Shown: in pieces, positions 1 through 11,059 of the stretch
How positions within the stretch are numbered: position 1 is the first letter of the stretch
Layout of the letters: the number at the start of each line of letters is the position of its first letter
Origin: Triatoma infestans
Lineage: Eukaryota; Arthropoda; Insecta; Hemiptera; Reduviidae
Direction: 5' to 3'
Assembly: GCA_011037195.1 (NCBI GenBank)
Contig: JAAEAF010000624.1
Coordinates: 1-64,000, forward strand
Length of the DNA stretch: 64,000 nt
The notes under the pieces: generated by a model
The model's input: the letters and a program-made list of their open reading frames with translations, nothing else
The model's database searches: none
Told to the model about the DNA's origin: nothing
Made by a program: the position numbers and the translations under genes

Positions 1-2285
1 TTCCTAGCGCCGTCGAACTTTTCTACGCTCCCTACTCACAGTCATCCTATCAATTAAAAGGGCTGAGACCAAATAACAAAATAAGCTACTTTTTTTTCAA
101 GAAAAAAGCAAGGCCTACAAGAAAATAAAAAACTTTCCTTCGAAATCCGCGTATCTTGGTATGAAACTTGACCGATCGCCTAAATAGTGAGTATACTAGA
201 AAGAGCAATGATATCATGATGATAAAAATGTAAATGAAATTTATTTGGAAATAAAATCCTAAATGTTGTAAAATACCCAATATACTTTAAAATACACGCC
301 GCTAAAGTACGAATAGTAAAAACTAAAGACTTCTGTGTAGTTGGAAAAAGAAGAACCAATACCTCTAGCTACAGACTGATTCAAGATGCTTTAAATTATC
401 GTTTTTACTTCCTCATAATCGATGTTAAAAGTTTTTGTGAGAACACAAGTTTCAAGCTGTCGGAATTCTAAAAAAAAATTATTTCATCAAATGGTATATT
501 TATTATATAATATGTGCGTGTGTGTGTGTGTGTGTTGCTGAATGTCAAACACACATTGTATCACATTACAACATCACAACACTTATAGTTGAAACAATGG
601 TTTTTCTTCTTGAAAAATTTACATATGTAAGGTGTTCGGGGGGGGTTGAGTTTAAGAATGATATCCGGCTTTTTCCCTATAAAGCGCTATAATAAAAAAT
701 ATAATTCGATTTTAACTAATTAACAAAAATTGGGACATTAAATATGATTAAAAAAATTGCCAAATTTGCAGAAAATAAGTTGACTTAAAAATATGCTGAC
801 GGTGTGGGGTTTCTCCATCGTCTGGTAAAAGTAGAAAGATTTACTAGAAATTCCGACATTTCTAAACATTTGCTAATGAAGTCTATGTGAGGATTATTTT
901 ACAAGTAAGACTGTTACATTATTTTACAAGTTATTATATACCCTGTTTAAGAGCGTGAATATTTCACATCAAATTTTATAATACACTCGGAAATATTAAT
1001 TATTAATAATATTTATAATAATTATCCATTTTTATTTAACTAAAAAAATTGAATATGCTAATATATATATATGTTAATCATTTTAAAATATTAGTTTGGA
1101 CCAAGAAATGTATAGGAAAACTAATCCGATTAGGATTAAAAATATATAATTTTTCGATAACAAAATTTTGTTACTATTCCTTTATAAATTTCAATTTAAA
1201 ATGAGAGATCAGCATACTATGTGGACAAAGTAATAAACTATGAGTAAGAAAACATTATAATGATATAGCAAATTTGATATAATAAAATATTTAACTGTTT
1301 TAGTAAGCATTTATATTAAAGTGTATAATTTAATTTAACTGAGAGCTGTAATATTACCTGTATAATAGAGTAACAGTTGTGAACATGATGCAGTTTATTT
1401 TTCAACACCAATTTTAACTGGATATGATTTAAAATTAAAAAAAAAAAAAAATTATACACATTATAACGTCAGCACAGAATACTTTTCTACTTCCATTATT
1501 AAAATATATATTTATGAATGTAGTTAAGTTTATTTAACAAATAAAATGTTGTCTACAACACAAAATTTCTGGCACAGTTTTACACAAATATGACGTTAAA
1601 AGCTACCTCTAAAAGTGTGCCGCAAATAACCCCATGTACCCGCCCGCACATTTTTTTACACCTCCTCCTGCTCCATGCCCCCCCGCAGGCTCCACATCCA
1701 CTGCCTACTTACTTTAAAAGTACTGTGTATGTATATAGGAGGTGTATGTCACGTGCTCAATGTGTCGCACATTAAACGCAAGAAAAAAATCTATAATGTT
1801 TTAGAAATTAAAGAAACAAAAATTCTCTAATGCTGTTTTGATGTCCATTGTATTAAATGCATTTAATTAAATTAGAAAAAAAAAAAATAGATATTACTAA
1901 ATAAGATCTAAGTTTAAATTAATAAGAACAGAGGTTCTTCTATAATTAAAATGACAAAGAAATGTAAATCCAAGAGTATATACCTGTTTAAGAATTGACT
2001 ATTGTTTCAGTGTACAACATAATCTTTATAAATCAATCAAGGCGTAAGAAATATGCACTTTAGAAGAACAGCGTTCAGTGATATGATTTTTGAGGGGTAA
2101 TACCATCTTATCTTATTCCCGAATGCTTAAGCATGTGAGTTGTATGAATGGTATTTCTACTTCCACTAATGGAGAAGCTTGATCAATTCAAAACTGATGG
2201 AACAAGTACGTATGTCTGATTTGAAACGGTGTGATGACTAATTATTATGATTTTCTTTGAGAACATTGTTAAAATATTTTTTTTT
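1..2285. other. AT-rich sequence, no gene seen
   Basis: I see no supported coding region, only short unrelated open frames. It contains a TG microsatellite (about 509-533), a G-run near 639-646 and several A-runs. The stretch 630-850 faintly resembles a decayed reverse-strand R1k module, but the match is too weak to call. Confidence 0.5.
509..533. repeat. (TG)n microsatellite
   Basis: A TG dinucleotide run interrupted by one C. It is not inside a recognisable R1k copy, unlike many TG/CA runs in this window. Confidence 0.9.
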
Positions 2286-2290
2286 ACACT

Positions 2291-2700
2291 GGTTACCACA
2301 GTTCAGTACTCCATGCACTTCGCCAGAACAGTACACAATACTACATACACTTCATAATTTCTACAACTATCCTACATAATTCTACACTTACTCCCGTAAT
2401 TCTATTCTTTACAGACAAGGATACAAACACAGTACACAAACTAGGGTCTCCGCCCCTAGTTAACTGGCCTAAGCCAAAGGAGAAAGAAGGGATTAGCTCA
2501 GTGGTAGCGCGCTGCACTAGCAACGTGGAGTCCTGGGTTCGAATGCAGCATGCTGCCCTTAGATTTTCTCTTCCTAAGAACCTCTACAACTCACTGTCCC
2601 GTGATGGGCAGTGTTGTCTTCGAGGCCGGCAGAGCACTGAGAAGGCTCCGAGGGGCACAACAGATCTTTGACATCGCAGTGCAAGTAAGAGAAAGTAATT
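2291..2700 (+). mobile_element. tRNA-derived SINE, copy 1
   Basis: This SINE has an internal tRNA-like promoter at about 2489-2551. The A box reads TTAGCTCAGTGG (2493-2504) and the B box GGTTCGAATGC (2536-2546). The tRNA part resembles tRNA-Ala, with AGC in the anticodon-loop position. It is preceded by a leader beginning GGTTACCACAGTTCAGTACT and followed by a body containing CCTCTACAACTCACTGTCCC and GAGGCCGGCAGAGCACTGAG. The same leader and body recur at 9160-9629 and, inverted, at 31262-31494; the body also recurs, inverted, at 41535-41732. The 3' end runs into AGTAAGAGAAAGTAAT, which resembles the end of R1k. I infer a non-autonomous element transcribed by RNA polymerase III and moved by a LINE; no clear target duplication was found. 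Confidence 0.85.
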
Positions 2701-3180
2701 AGGCTAGGAAGTCCTGCTTATTTTGCTTGGTTCCCCGCAAGCAGCCATTACTAGTGTCAAGCTTCATAGCAACGAAAACTAAGAGTACAACTAAATTTGC
2801 AAAAAAAGCTCAAAACATCACGACTCAAGAATATTTTATGCCGACACACATACAAAAAAACAATATGGTGTGAAGCAGACTAGTTTCTTTTCAAGTTATT
2901 ATAACCAATTTTTCTTTAAACTTGGCAGTTTTCATTCAACATTTAATTAAATTTGTATTACATGAAAATATAGTTGTGGTTGTGATTATACTTGACATGG
3001 TTGTGACCACCTATAGCAGCGCCCTCCTCTATCTCGTCCCGTAGCAAAACTTGTAATAAGAATTTAAATTGAATGTTTCTAGAACCTCATAAAATCAATT
3101 TTCTCTTGAAATTATTTTAAATAAATGTAATAGGTAACAAAGAATATCTCTGCAGTAAGTATTACAAGTTTCAAGTAAAT
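2701..3180. other. AT-rich spacer, no gene seen
   Basis: No coding or repeat signal that I can support between the SINE and the fold-back element. Confidence 0.4.
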
Positions 3181-3192
3181 CTTTGGAACCAT

Positions 3193-3662
3193 AGATGTTG
3201 TGGGTTCCGCAGAGCTGGAAAGCATCAGAGACATTTTCCGTGGTAATCGATCGTTTTGTGGTTATCGATCAGTTTCGGGCATTCACCCATCTTCAGGATG
3301 CGTCTGTCAGACAGTGTGATAACACAGACTTGCACAGAGCAAATTCAGTTTATACACTTTAGTTTTCAGTTTTCTTTTTATATTTTCTTTTTATTTATTT
3401 TATATATTTTATTATTTTATATTTTATTTTTTATATTTTATATATTTTCAGTTTATTTCTATAGTTTTCATTTTATACACTTTATAAGTTTTATTATAAA
3501 TTGCCAAGTTTATACACATTTTAGACTGTATAAACTGAATTTGCTCTGTGCAAGTCTGTGTTATCACACTGTCTGACAAACGCATCCTAAAGATGGGTGA
3601 ACCCCCGAGACCGGTCGATGACCACAAAATGAAGCAGGCTACCATGGAAAATGTCTCTGATG
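3193..3662. mobile_element. Fold-back element FB1 with 12-bp target duplication
   Basis: Two inverted arms of about 130 bp (about 3220-3355 and 3528-3662) flank a T-rich spacer. The left arm carries an extra 30-40 bp (ATGTTGTGGGTTCCGCAGAG and onward) with no mirror on the right. The 12-mer CTTTGGAACCAT stands on both sides (3181-3192 and 3663-3674) and reads as a target-site duplication. The arms contain a degenerate hammerhead-like core. Related copies lie at 42362-42632, 46727-46937 and 47620-47900. A duplication this long with asymmetric ends suggests retrotransposition rather than a cut-and-paste MITE. Confidence 0.8.
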
Positions 3663-3699
3663 CTTTGGAACCATTTCTGGGATAATTCTAAGAAAAAAA

Positions 3700-3960
3700 A
3701 TCAGAAACCCCTATTTCTTTTTTTCCAAACGGGAATTTTAGCCATGCTTTGAATGTACGTAAATATTACACATTTGGTAGAACCCAACATTATGCTGAAG
3801 TGGAATTTTACAGCCAGAATAATTTTCCCCGATAAAATTGTTAAGGAGCCATTTCTAAGAAAAATCGAGCAAAATTAAAGAAAAAAAAATTTCAAAAAGT
3901 TGCACTTGTTAATGAATTTTGGACCGAAACTTTCGTGTTCGGATTTGATGGAAGTTTTTA
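3700..3960 (+). repeat. R1k fragment, strongly diverged
   Basis: It keeps the module order of R1k: a CCAAACGGGAATTTTAGCCAT segment, a GAGCCATTTCTAAGAAAA segment and a GCACTTGTTAATGAATTTTG segment. No ends are visible and the core ACTTCCGG is lost. It is probably an old copy. Confidence 0.4.
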
Positions 3961-4658
3961 GAATAATTTCATTAAACGTAATTTATTAATAACTTAATTA
4001 TCTAGTCCATTATTTGAGCTTATCCTATTAATCATTAAAATTAGTTTAATTTATTTATAAAATAAACCTGTATTTCGTATGCTTCTTACAGCAATAGCAT
4101 TTTTAAAACTTTTCAAGTTTATTTTAAAATATTTATAAACAGATGTAGAACGTAAATACAGTAGCTGAATGATAGAAAAAGGGTGTAGTAGTTCTGCAAC
4201 ATTTGGCAAGTATTACTACCAAAGTTATGTCCGGTCAGATTAAGTGTTAATAAACAAGATGGCGGCGAGAAGATGTGGCGTCAATATGAAACTGGTTTGT
4301 TTATTGTCTAAGGTCTGTTTTACATTCTTATCTAATATATAAGTTTCTGAAAAAAAAAATAAATAAATAAATAAATTATAATTGACAAATTTGTATAAAC
4401 TTTGTTTATTCAAATTTTCCTTAATTTTATAATTTGTGGAAATCAAGGAAACCGTGTAATATATATAAATTACCACTTTAGGGAAAGAGACTAACGTCGT
4501 CAGAAGTTCTCCAGACAATTCTCAAAAATCTATCATACCGGGACAAATAATAATGACGGATCTACATTAAGTGTATAAACATTTGGTTAACCTGATTTTC
4601 TTCAAACTTGTAAGTTGCAATACATTTCATTATTCACAGTATAACCCCCCTCCCTACT
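3961..4658. other. AT-rich spacer with one short CpG-containing open frame
   Basis: Mostly AT-rich. At 4258 a short plus-strand frame begins ATGGCGGCGAGAAG and runs 27 codons to a stop, with AAG followed by GTCTGT inside it. The local CG content stands out against its surroundings, but there is no further support for an exon. Confidence 0.25.
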
Positions 4659-4677
4659 ACTTTCAATGAAAATTATT

Positions 4678-5452
4678 ACTTTCAATTTTAAGTAATTATT
4701 ACTTTTAATTTAAGAGCTCAAAAAGAGAAAGATTGGTAATTAACACCTCCAAAACTAAATGTATGACAGTGTCTAGGAGTGAAGAACAAGTGCAGATAGA
4801 AATAGACGGAAAACGGATAGAACAAGTGTCTGTGTTTAAATATCTGGGCGTGATGCTAAGTAAGAGCGGCAAACTCAAAAATGAAATCAATACAAGAGTA
4901 GACGCCGCAGGAAGACTATTCTACGCCATAAACAGAAATTTTCTCAGTAAAAAGGAAGTAACAAAGGACACAAAAATGGCAGTCTTCCGTTCGACCTTCG
5001 TTCCAACGCTGACATATGGAAGTGAATCATGGGGCTCTAAGAGAAGCGGAACGTAGCCAACTCCAAGCCGCGGAAATGAGGTACTTAAGAAAAGTGGCAG
5101 GAAGAACCAGAAGAGACAGAATCCGCAACACCACCATTAGAACCATACTTAAAAGTGAACCAGTATCTCAAGTTATTGAGAGAGGTCAGCTACGATGGTT
5201 TGGACATGTGTGTAGGATGCGTGACGAGAGGTATCCGAAGAAAGCATGCGAAACGCGAATGACTGGTAGAAGGCCCCTTGGAAGAAAGAGAATCACCTGG
5301 GAGAACAACCTCCGAGAGGTCATAACAAAAAGAGGGGTCAGATGGGAAGAGGCCAAAAACTTAGCCAGAGATAGGGAAAGATGGAGCTCCTTCTGCAAAC
5401 CTCGACACCCTAGGGTATGAAGAGGTCTCCGACTAAGTAAAGTAAGTAAATT
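4678..5452 (+). pseudogene. 5'-truncated non-LTR retrotransposon, RT C-terminal part
   Basis: The C-terminal end of a LINE reverse transcriptase, read in two frames. Frame one (about 4712-5056) has NTSKTKCMTVSR, then FKYLGVMLSKSGKLKNEIN and LTYGSESW. The next frame (about 5030-5420) has LQAAEMRYLRKVAGR, then QLRWFGHVCRMRDERYPKKA and a terminal WSSFCKPRHPRV. These are the usual C-terminal motifs of LINE polymerases: the K-x-K-x-M block, YLG, EMRxLR and LRWFGH. A frameshift near 5030 breaks the protein, and everything upstream of the palm C-terminus (endonuclease, YADD) is missing, as expected for 5' truncation. The tail is AGTAAAGTAAGTAAA, a microsatellite-like 3' end. The 19-mer ACTTTCAATGAAAATTATT at 4659-4677 and 5453-5471 is a clear target duplication. 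The clade is not assigned. Confidence 0.9.
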
Positions 5453-5464
5453 ACTTTCAATGAA

Positions 5465-5715
5465 AATTATTTTTCGTAAAAATTTGACACGAAGTTTTTT
5501 TTTTAAAAAAAAAATCGAGAAAATGAGGAAAAACTGGAAAATTCTTTTAGTAAATTGGTACTTCCGTTTTGTCCGATTTTAACTCGATTTCTCCTCTAAC
5601 CAGAACCTAAAACAATGTTCCAGCAGTATGCGACTTTTAGTTTTTGAATTATGCTAGCACAACCCAGTTCTAAAAACCATTTTTACGCACTTTTAAAAAT
5701 CTGACACGAACACAT
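5465..5715 (+). repeat. R1k fragment, diverged
   Basis: It holds GGTACTTCCGTTTTGTCCGA, a TTTGAATTATGCT segment matching the R1k GAGCTATGCTGTTCACA block, and a CTAAAAACCATTTTTACGC segment. The LINE at 4678-5452 lies directly at its 5' edge and may have inserted into it. Confidence 0.5.
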
Positions 5716-6283
5716 AATTAAGATTAATTATTTTGGCAGTTATTTAAAAAATGTTAGCTCTATTAATTAATCAAACTTGACTTATAGGGGAAATGATAAA
5801 TAATGAATTTTAACATAATTGAAAAGAAAAAAAAAAGTTATTGATAACTTTTTATAATATATATTATTTTAATTAAATTAACATACGAACTAATCTTTTG
5901 TACGAAGAGATAATATTTGTTATGTGTAGAGTATAATAGTCAGTACAATATTTAGCAATAAAATGTCTCAATATCTATAATATAAATTCTCACAATAAGA
6001 AATAGTAAAACAGAGAATAGAGGGGCGTGGCTTTGAACTACACACGGTAACAACACAAATAGATTGTGTACTAAATCTAATAAACAATGAATGAAATTAC
6101 ATAATCGTGGGATCAAATTTTGAAACAATACAAAACTGAAATATATCTATTATATTGTGTTTGTTCAGTTTCTCAATGATGAGTTGACAGTAGTTGTCTT
6201 CTATAAGTATAAAGAAAGGAACTCTGCATTTTAATTAAGAATATTTACTTCTTTCCATCCAGTTTTGGAAACAAATTTGTCAT
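5716..6283. other. AT-rich spacer, no gene seen
   Basis: Low-complexity AT-rich sequence with no supported frame or repeat match. Confidence 0.4.
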
Positions 6284-6286
6284 TTA

Positions 6287-6610
6287 AGGCCCGTCTATAC
6301 GTTCAGTCTTATCGTCAATCTTGCCATGACAAAAACCAGTTTGACTACAAGATGGACGCAAAAATTACTTGTCCACAATGGTCAGTCTTTTGTTCAGTTT
6401 TTCAGAAGCATCATGGATAAAGAACTGTTGTTAGCAATAATTTCACTTTGCGATGAAACTGAAGAAAAAAAAAAAGAGTACTGCATCGCTCTCAGTGGCT
6501 ACTGAAGAGAGGAAGGTTCTCTCATGTAAATTTGCTACGCGAATTAAGGCAGCAACCAGATAATTTCGTACAAAATTATGTTCAAAATTTAACAATGTGC
6601 AAGTGAAAAC
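6287..6610 (+). pseudogene. PIF/Harbinger transposon fragment, transposase N-terminus
   Basis: The left end AGGCCCGTCTATACGTTCAG follows TTA (6284-6286), matching the TTA-type target and GGCCCGT-type ends of PIF/Harbinger elements. An ATG at 6413 opens MDKELLLAIISLCDETEE. After a frameshift in an 11-A run (about 6465-6475) the protein continues as WLLKRGRFSHVNLLRELRQQ and then PDNFVQNYVQN. That resembles the N-terminal segment just before the DDE domain of Harbinger transposases (the pattern R-G-F-L-x-x-E-L-x-x-D-x-x-x-F-x-x-Y). The DDE domain and the right end are absent: the element stops near 6610 and R1k-like sequence follows. It is a dead fragment, and the family assignment rests on motif memory only. 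Confidence 0.65.
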
Positions 6611-6654
6611 AAAAGACAAAGTTTGCCTATGCCAGTGACACTTTAGAGTAATAT

Positions 6655-6800
6655 AATGTTACAATTCCCCCAGAACGCTTCCAAAGGCAGTTCATCTGGA
6701 CAAATGTTTCAAATAAATGTGACCGCCAATCATTTAAATAGATAATATGCGAAGTTTCAAAAAAAAAAAAAATGCTTCCAATGGCATTTTCGAGAAAATC
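6655..6800 (+). repeat. R1k fragment, weak
   Basis: It shows a CAAATGTTTCAAATAAATGT segment, a GCGAAGTTTCAAAAA segment and a GGCATTTTCGAGAAAATCG segment in the R1k module order. Both ends are lost. Confidence 0.35.
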
Positions 6801-7655
6801 GGGAGCAAAAAAATTGAACAAATTCAGCAAAGATATTATTTCCCATTGATGGAATTTTAAGATTGAAAGGTGAAAAAAGTAGGCCTAAACGGAATAATGT
6901 ATGTTGAGTTCCATCTATCCTCAATAGTCTATAGCTTTATAAAAAAAAAAAAAAAAAAAATACACCCTTTTAGGTGTTCTTATAAAACTCATAATATTTA
7001 TTTTTTTATTATCTGAGAGTATATGCCAAAATATTAACGAAACTTTGGGACTCTAATTTATCTCCCATAAAACAAAAAAAAAATCCAGAGATAACGTTAG
7101 AAGGCAAAACAATTTTTAAATATAGGCGATCAGCAATGTTTCTAGTTTACTTGAATTCCTCAAACTTCATGCAGGATAATATATTTTCTTTAAACATATA
7201 ATAAAGAATTTTTACAATAGTATTAAATAATGTATTTGTCGGAGCACAGTAACCAAGTTAATTCCTATGATGTAAACCGAGAGAGACCAATTTGTAGCCT
7301 GCAAAAATTATTCTTTACAGATAGGAATCCCTGATCCGTCTTGACAGCCTCAATCTTTTACCCAGAGTATATATAAAAAAAAAAATTTAATATGCTTCAA
7401 CATCTGACGTCATTGGCGCCGGAAGCCTTCTTCTCAGCGCACTGCCGCCTTACAGACATTGCATACTACAGGAAGATTTTCATCTTAGTGATGAGTTGCA
7501 GTTTCGTTAAGTATGTGAGGATCGTAGTATATAACATAAGATCATATTTTTTACTTTAAGAGAACAGTCTATTCTAGCATCACTATCCATTTCTCTCTAC
7601 ATTTAGTAACTAAAGCAGCATAAGCATGACTGACTTTTTAACGTAGAATACTTTT
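6801..7655. other. AT-rich spacer, no gene seen
   Basis: It contains an A-run at about 6942-6960 and a short GC-richer patch (7400-7450). No coding signal. Confidence 0.4.
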
Positions 7656-7659
7656 TTGG

Positions 7660-8439
7660 GAGATACCTATTTGGTAAAAAGCGAACGCACGTTTTCTCAT
7701 AACTGGGAGGGTAGTGGGTGATTTGGGGGATGTTGAAAAACATAAAAACTTATTCTACGCATATGCAACTGTCACATATGGCACATACCTTTTTCCACCC
7801 ATGTGCAGCTTCAGGGAGGTAAAGAGATAGTAATCTGAAGGTGGTAGGTCAGGGGAGTGCGCGGGATGGTTCAGGACATCCTATTTAAACGAGGCAAGCA
7901 GTGTGTGGTCTGGCATTGTCGTGCAGCAGGCAGACTCCCTTTGTCAGCATGCCTCTTCTCCTTTTGTTCTGAATCGCCCTCCGCAATTTTTTTTAGGGTC
8001 TCACAGTATCTTGCAGAGTTGATGGTCTCCCCTTGAGGCATATATTCAATTAAAATTATGCCTTGACAGTCCCAAGTTTTTGGCGGAGGGTGAAGAGGTG
8101 TGACGCCACTGTTGAGACTGCGTTTTGGTTTCAGGTGTGTAGTGTGCAACTCAAGTTTCATCTCCAGTAATTATGGAGCGGAGAAATTCATCTCCATGGA
8201 GTTTGTAGCCTCTCAAAAACTCCTGAATCTCTAGCGTGTTTCACACTTGGCGGGAGATTGGATTGACATTTTTCACGAAACGTATTGTCGCGTCGGCAGT
8301 TCTCAACGAACTGACCTCGAACCGGTCTCGTTGCGGAGAGGAGGAATCAGGCTAGACGACAGTGTAGCCAACATGTCGAAAATAAAATCCCTTCGGCCGT
8401 GAGAGCCTCAGTGCACTTACTTTCTGGACATACCTCGTA
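7660..8439 (-). pseudogene. mariner transposase remnant
   Basis: On the minus strand this encodes a mariner-type DDE transposase core in broken frames. WDCQGIILIEYMPQGETINS and ARYCETLKK (about 7990-8075) are the classic mariner central block. HDNARPHTA, with the second catalytic Asp, is readable in another frame around 7903-7930. The C-terminal SPDLAPSDFHLF block is eroded. A mariner-type inverted terminal repeat, CTTACTTTCTGGACATACCT followed by CGTA, lies at about 8415-8439 on the upstream side. The downstream repeat and the helix-turn-helix N-terminus are not recognisable. Several stops and frameshifts make it inactive. It differs from the mariner at 13544-14406 in its end sequence. Confidence 0.85.
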
Positions 8440-8739
8440 TTAAGGAGTTTTAAGGCCTCAAATGCTGTATTTATCAGAAAAGAATCAATGTTTTTATGAA
8501 GAAAGGTGTATGATATTTGCTTTATATAGTTCACTTTACTGTGGCAGATAGAATTCCATATTTATTTAATTCTGAACATTAAAAGATAAAAAAAAGTTCA
8601 TCTAATTGGGGGGGGGGAACCCATTATATAGATAAAATTAATTTCAATAAATCCTTTTAGTAAAAGGAAGCAAAAATTAATATATTTATTTGGGAACAAG
8701 AGAACTGAGTAAGGGGAGGGAGGAAGTATTGCGATGAAG

Positions 8740-8985
8740 ATCGAATTTTCAAATTATAGTTTTGTCAACCAGAAATACATTACTTTGTACCCCGTAAGTA
8801 AGAAAAAGTGCCTGAATTCTCTGTATGGTTATGTGCGTATATTTGTGGAGATGTGAACAAAATATTTCAAAAACGAAATATCGGAAAAAGTTGGAAACTT
8901 GATATTCCACACTGACATCGCATCTGTCAAAATTCATGAACCGGAATGCGAATAAATGATTTTTTTTTTTTGAAAGAAAAATCAT
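8740..8985 (-). repeat. R1k fragment, reverse strand
   Basis: It matches the R1k tail half on the minus strand: AGAAAAAGTGCCTGAATT, then ATTTCAAAAACGAAATATCG, AAACTTGATATTCC and ATCTGTCAAAATTC followed by ACCGGAA. The terminal hairpin is eroded. Confidence 0.6.
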
Positions 8986-9159
8986 ACAAGTCAAGTGACG
9001 TGAAAACTAGCTTAAATTGTGGGCGCAAAATGTAGATTATTTGAAGAACCAAGGGCTCGTTCTTAATTTTTTGGATCACTTGATGATCCGTTCAAAGTAA
9101 GAAAGTATCTCTATTCATTAATTTTCCCGCATTGGTATCTGTTGGATGCATTTACCACG

Positions 9160-9629
9160 GGTTAACACAACTCAGCACTCCATGCACTTCGTAAGAACAA
9201 TACACAATCCACTTAAACTACATATACTCTACACTTTACAGACAAGGACAAACACAAACTAGGGTCTCTGTTGTAGTTGACTGGCGCAAGTCAAGGGAGA
9301 AGGAAGGGATTAGCTCAGTGGTAAAGCGCTGGACTAGTAACGGTCCCGGGTATGAATCCGGCATGCTGTCCAGCCATGGTTTGACTGGCGCAAGTCAAGG
9401 GAGAAGGAAGGGATTAGCTCAGTGGTAAAGCGCTGGACTAGTAACGGTCCCGGGTATGAATCCAGCATGCTGTCCAGCCATGGTATGTCTTAGATTTTCT
9501 CTTTCTTAGATCCTCTACAATTCACGTACGGTGATGAGCAGTGTTGCCTATAGCCAGAGAACACTGCTTGGAGGCCGGCACTGAGAAGGCTCCGGGGGGC
9601 ATAATAGATCTTTCAGGTCGCAATGCAAT
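9160..9629 (+). mobile_element. tRNA-derived SINE, copy 2, with duplicated head
   Basis: Same family as 2291-2700: leader GGTTAACACAACTCAGCACT, then a tRNA-like part and the shared body (CTCTACAATTCACG, GAGGCCGGCACTGAGAAGG). The tRNA-like part is present twice in tandem, at 9277-9380 and 9381-9484. Both units keep the A box TTAGCTCAGTGG and a B-box-like GGGTATGAATCC. The two units differ at one position, so the duplication is recent. It could give two internal promoters. Confidence 0.85.
9277..9484 (+). repeat. 104-bp tandem duplication of the SINE tRNA head
   Basis: Two 104-bp units beginning TTGACTGGCGCAAGTC and ending CCAGCCATGGT. The single difference is CGGC versus CAGC near the end of each unit. 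Confidence 0.95.
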
Positions 9630-11058
9630 AGTCCCCTACAACAATTTACATCTACATCCGCCATTTTGCAGGCAGTCATAACTAATCATACAACACGCTT
9701 GGATTATATCAAATAAAGTAAAGTTAAAAATTGTAAGCCCACAGGGAACCAACTCTATGTACACCATTCCCCTCGAATGTTCACTAAACATCTTTCTGTC
9801 AAATCTCTATCTTCTGGTTGCTGAAAAAGCCGGCTGACCTGGATAACCAATTATTTTTGTGAGGATTAGGATTATTAAAAGAAATCCTTTTATTCGCAGG
9901 GGGTCATACTGTTTGACCAAACAAGAATTTACTTAGTTTTTTAAATGAAAATGTATTCTCAAGTTTCACTGGACACCAGTGCCTAGTTCTGTATAGCGAT
10001 TTTTTTTAGAAACCCCTAAAGTTGACGAAAGTGATCAAGCTATTCTCTGCCTCCAGAGCTTTCTCCACCCTCGCCAATCTTCCAGATAAAGAGGAAGACG
10101 CCAGATAAAGTGTCTTAGTGCTTTCTCTATAATGTTAAAAAAAACAAACAAAAAACTGATAAATGAGAATGATAATACAAATAAAATTTATATAATTAAA
10201 ATATACGATTAAATGTTTATAGTTAATTTTAGATATTGGAAATGATTCAATATATTTATCGAAAAGAGAAAGTTATTTGTATAGTAGTCGTGTATACCAT
10301 ATTGGTTAATGGTGATAGATGTAATATTAGTTTTTGTAGTGTGTGTATGTGTTCGTGTGTGAGGGAGGAGGTGATAGTGTATGACGACGAGAGTGGCCAC
10401 AAGTTATAAATTTCTTCAGACAGAGAAACTAGTTAATCAGACTAGATATTTTTACTATTTTCTAAAAAAAAAAAAGTAAACTGATACTATTAGTGGAAGA
10501 CACTTTACTATTACTTTTATGGGTAATTAGAAAAACAGTGAAAGTATTAATTGCCACAATAAAGTAATTATACTACTCTCAAATACCGAAAAACTATATA
10601 ATTATAGGAAAATCTTTTTTAGGATTCATTAGACGATAAAATCATTACCATTGGAAATAAAAACCTTACCAACTTTAAATAAATTATAATTATAAAAAAT
10701 CTATTTCATTAAAATATTTTCAAATAAAAGGGTAGACTATATAAGAATAAAATAGGGTAGAGTAGATATATACATTATTTAAAGTAATATTTATCGAAGA
10801 AATCCCCGAAGACAAAAAAAAATTCACTCCTCCGTTTCACCTATATTCTACCAAGTCCAAATTCTAACTTATTTCCTTCTATATAAACCATTTCCTGTAA
10901 GAGGAAGTAAGAGAAGCGGGAAAATCAACAAGAATAAAATAAAAGAGGATTATAATACCAAACAAGGATCTAGTGTAAAACAAGTCTAACTAATAAGTAT
11001 TCTTCTTTACACTTGGATTTTTACTGTTTAGTTCGCCAAAGAATGATATATAAATCTG
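9630..11058. other. AT-rich spacer, no gene seen
   Basis: No supported gene. A purine/pyrimidine-biased patch with GTGTGTATGTGTTCGTGTG at about 10340 is simple-sequence-like. Confidence 0.4.
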
Positions 11059-11059
11059 T

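Noticed and set aside
2489..2551. A functional tRNA-Ala gene
   Set aside because: The A and B boxes match, but the acceptor and anticodon stems do not pair properly, and the same unit recurs inside SINE bodies.
3256..3576. A 106-residue membrane-like protein
   Set aside because: It is the T-rich spacer between the arms of FB1; phenylalanine and isoleucine richness comes from base composition.
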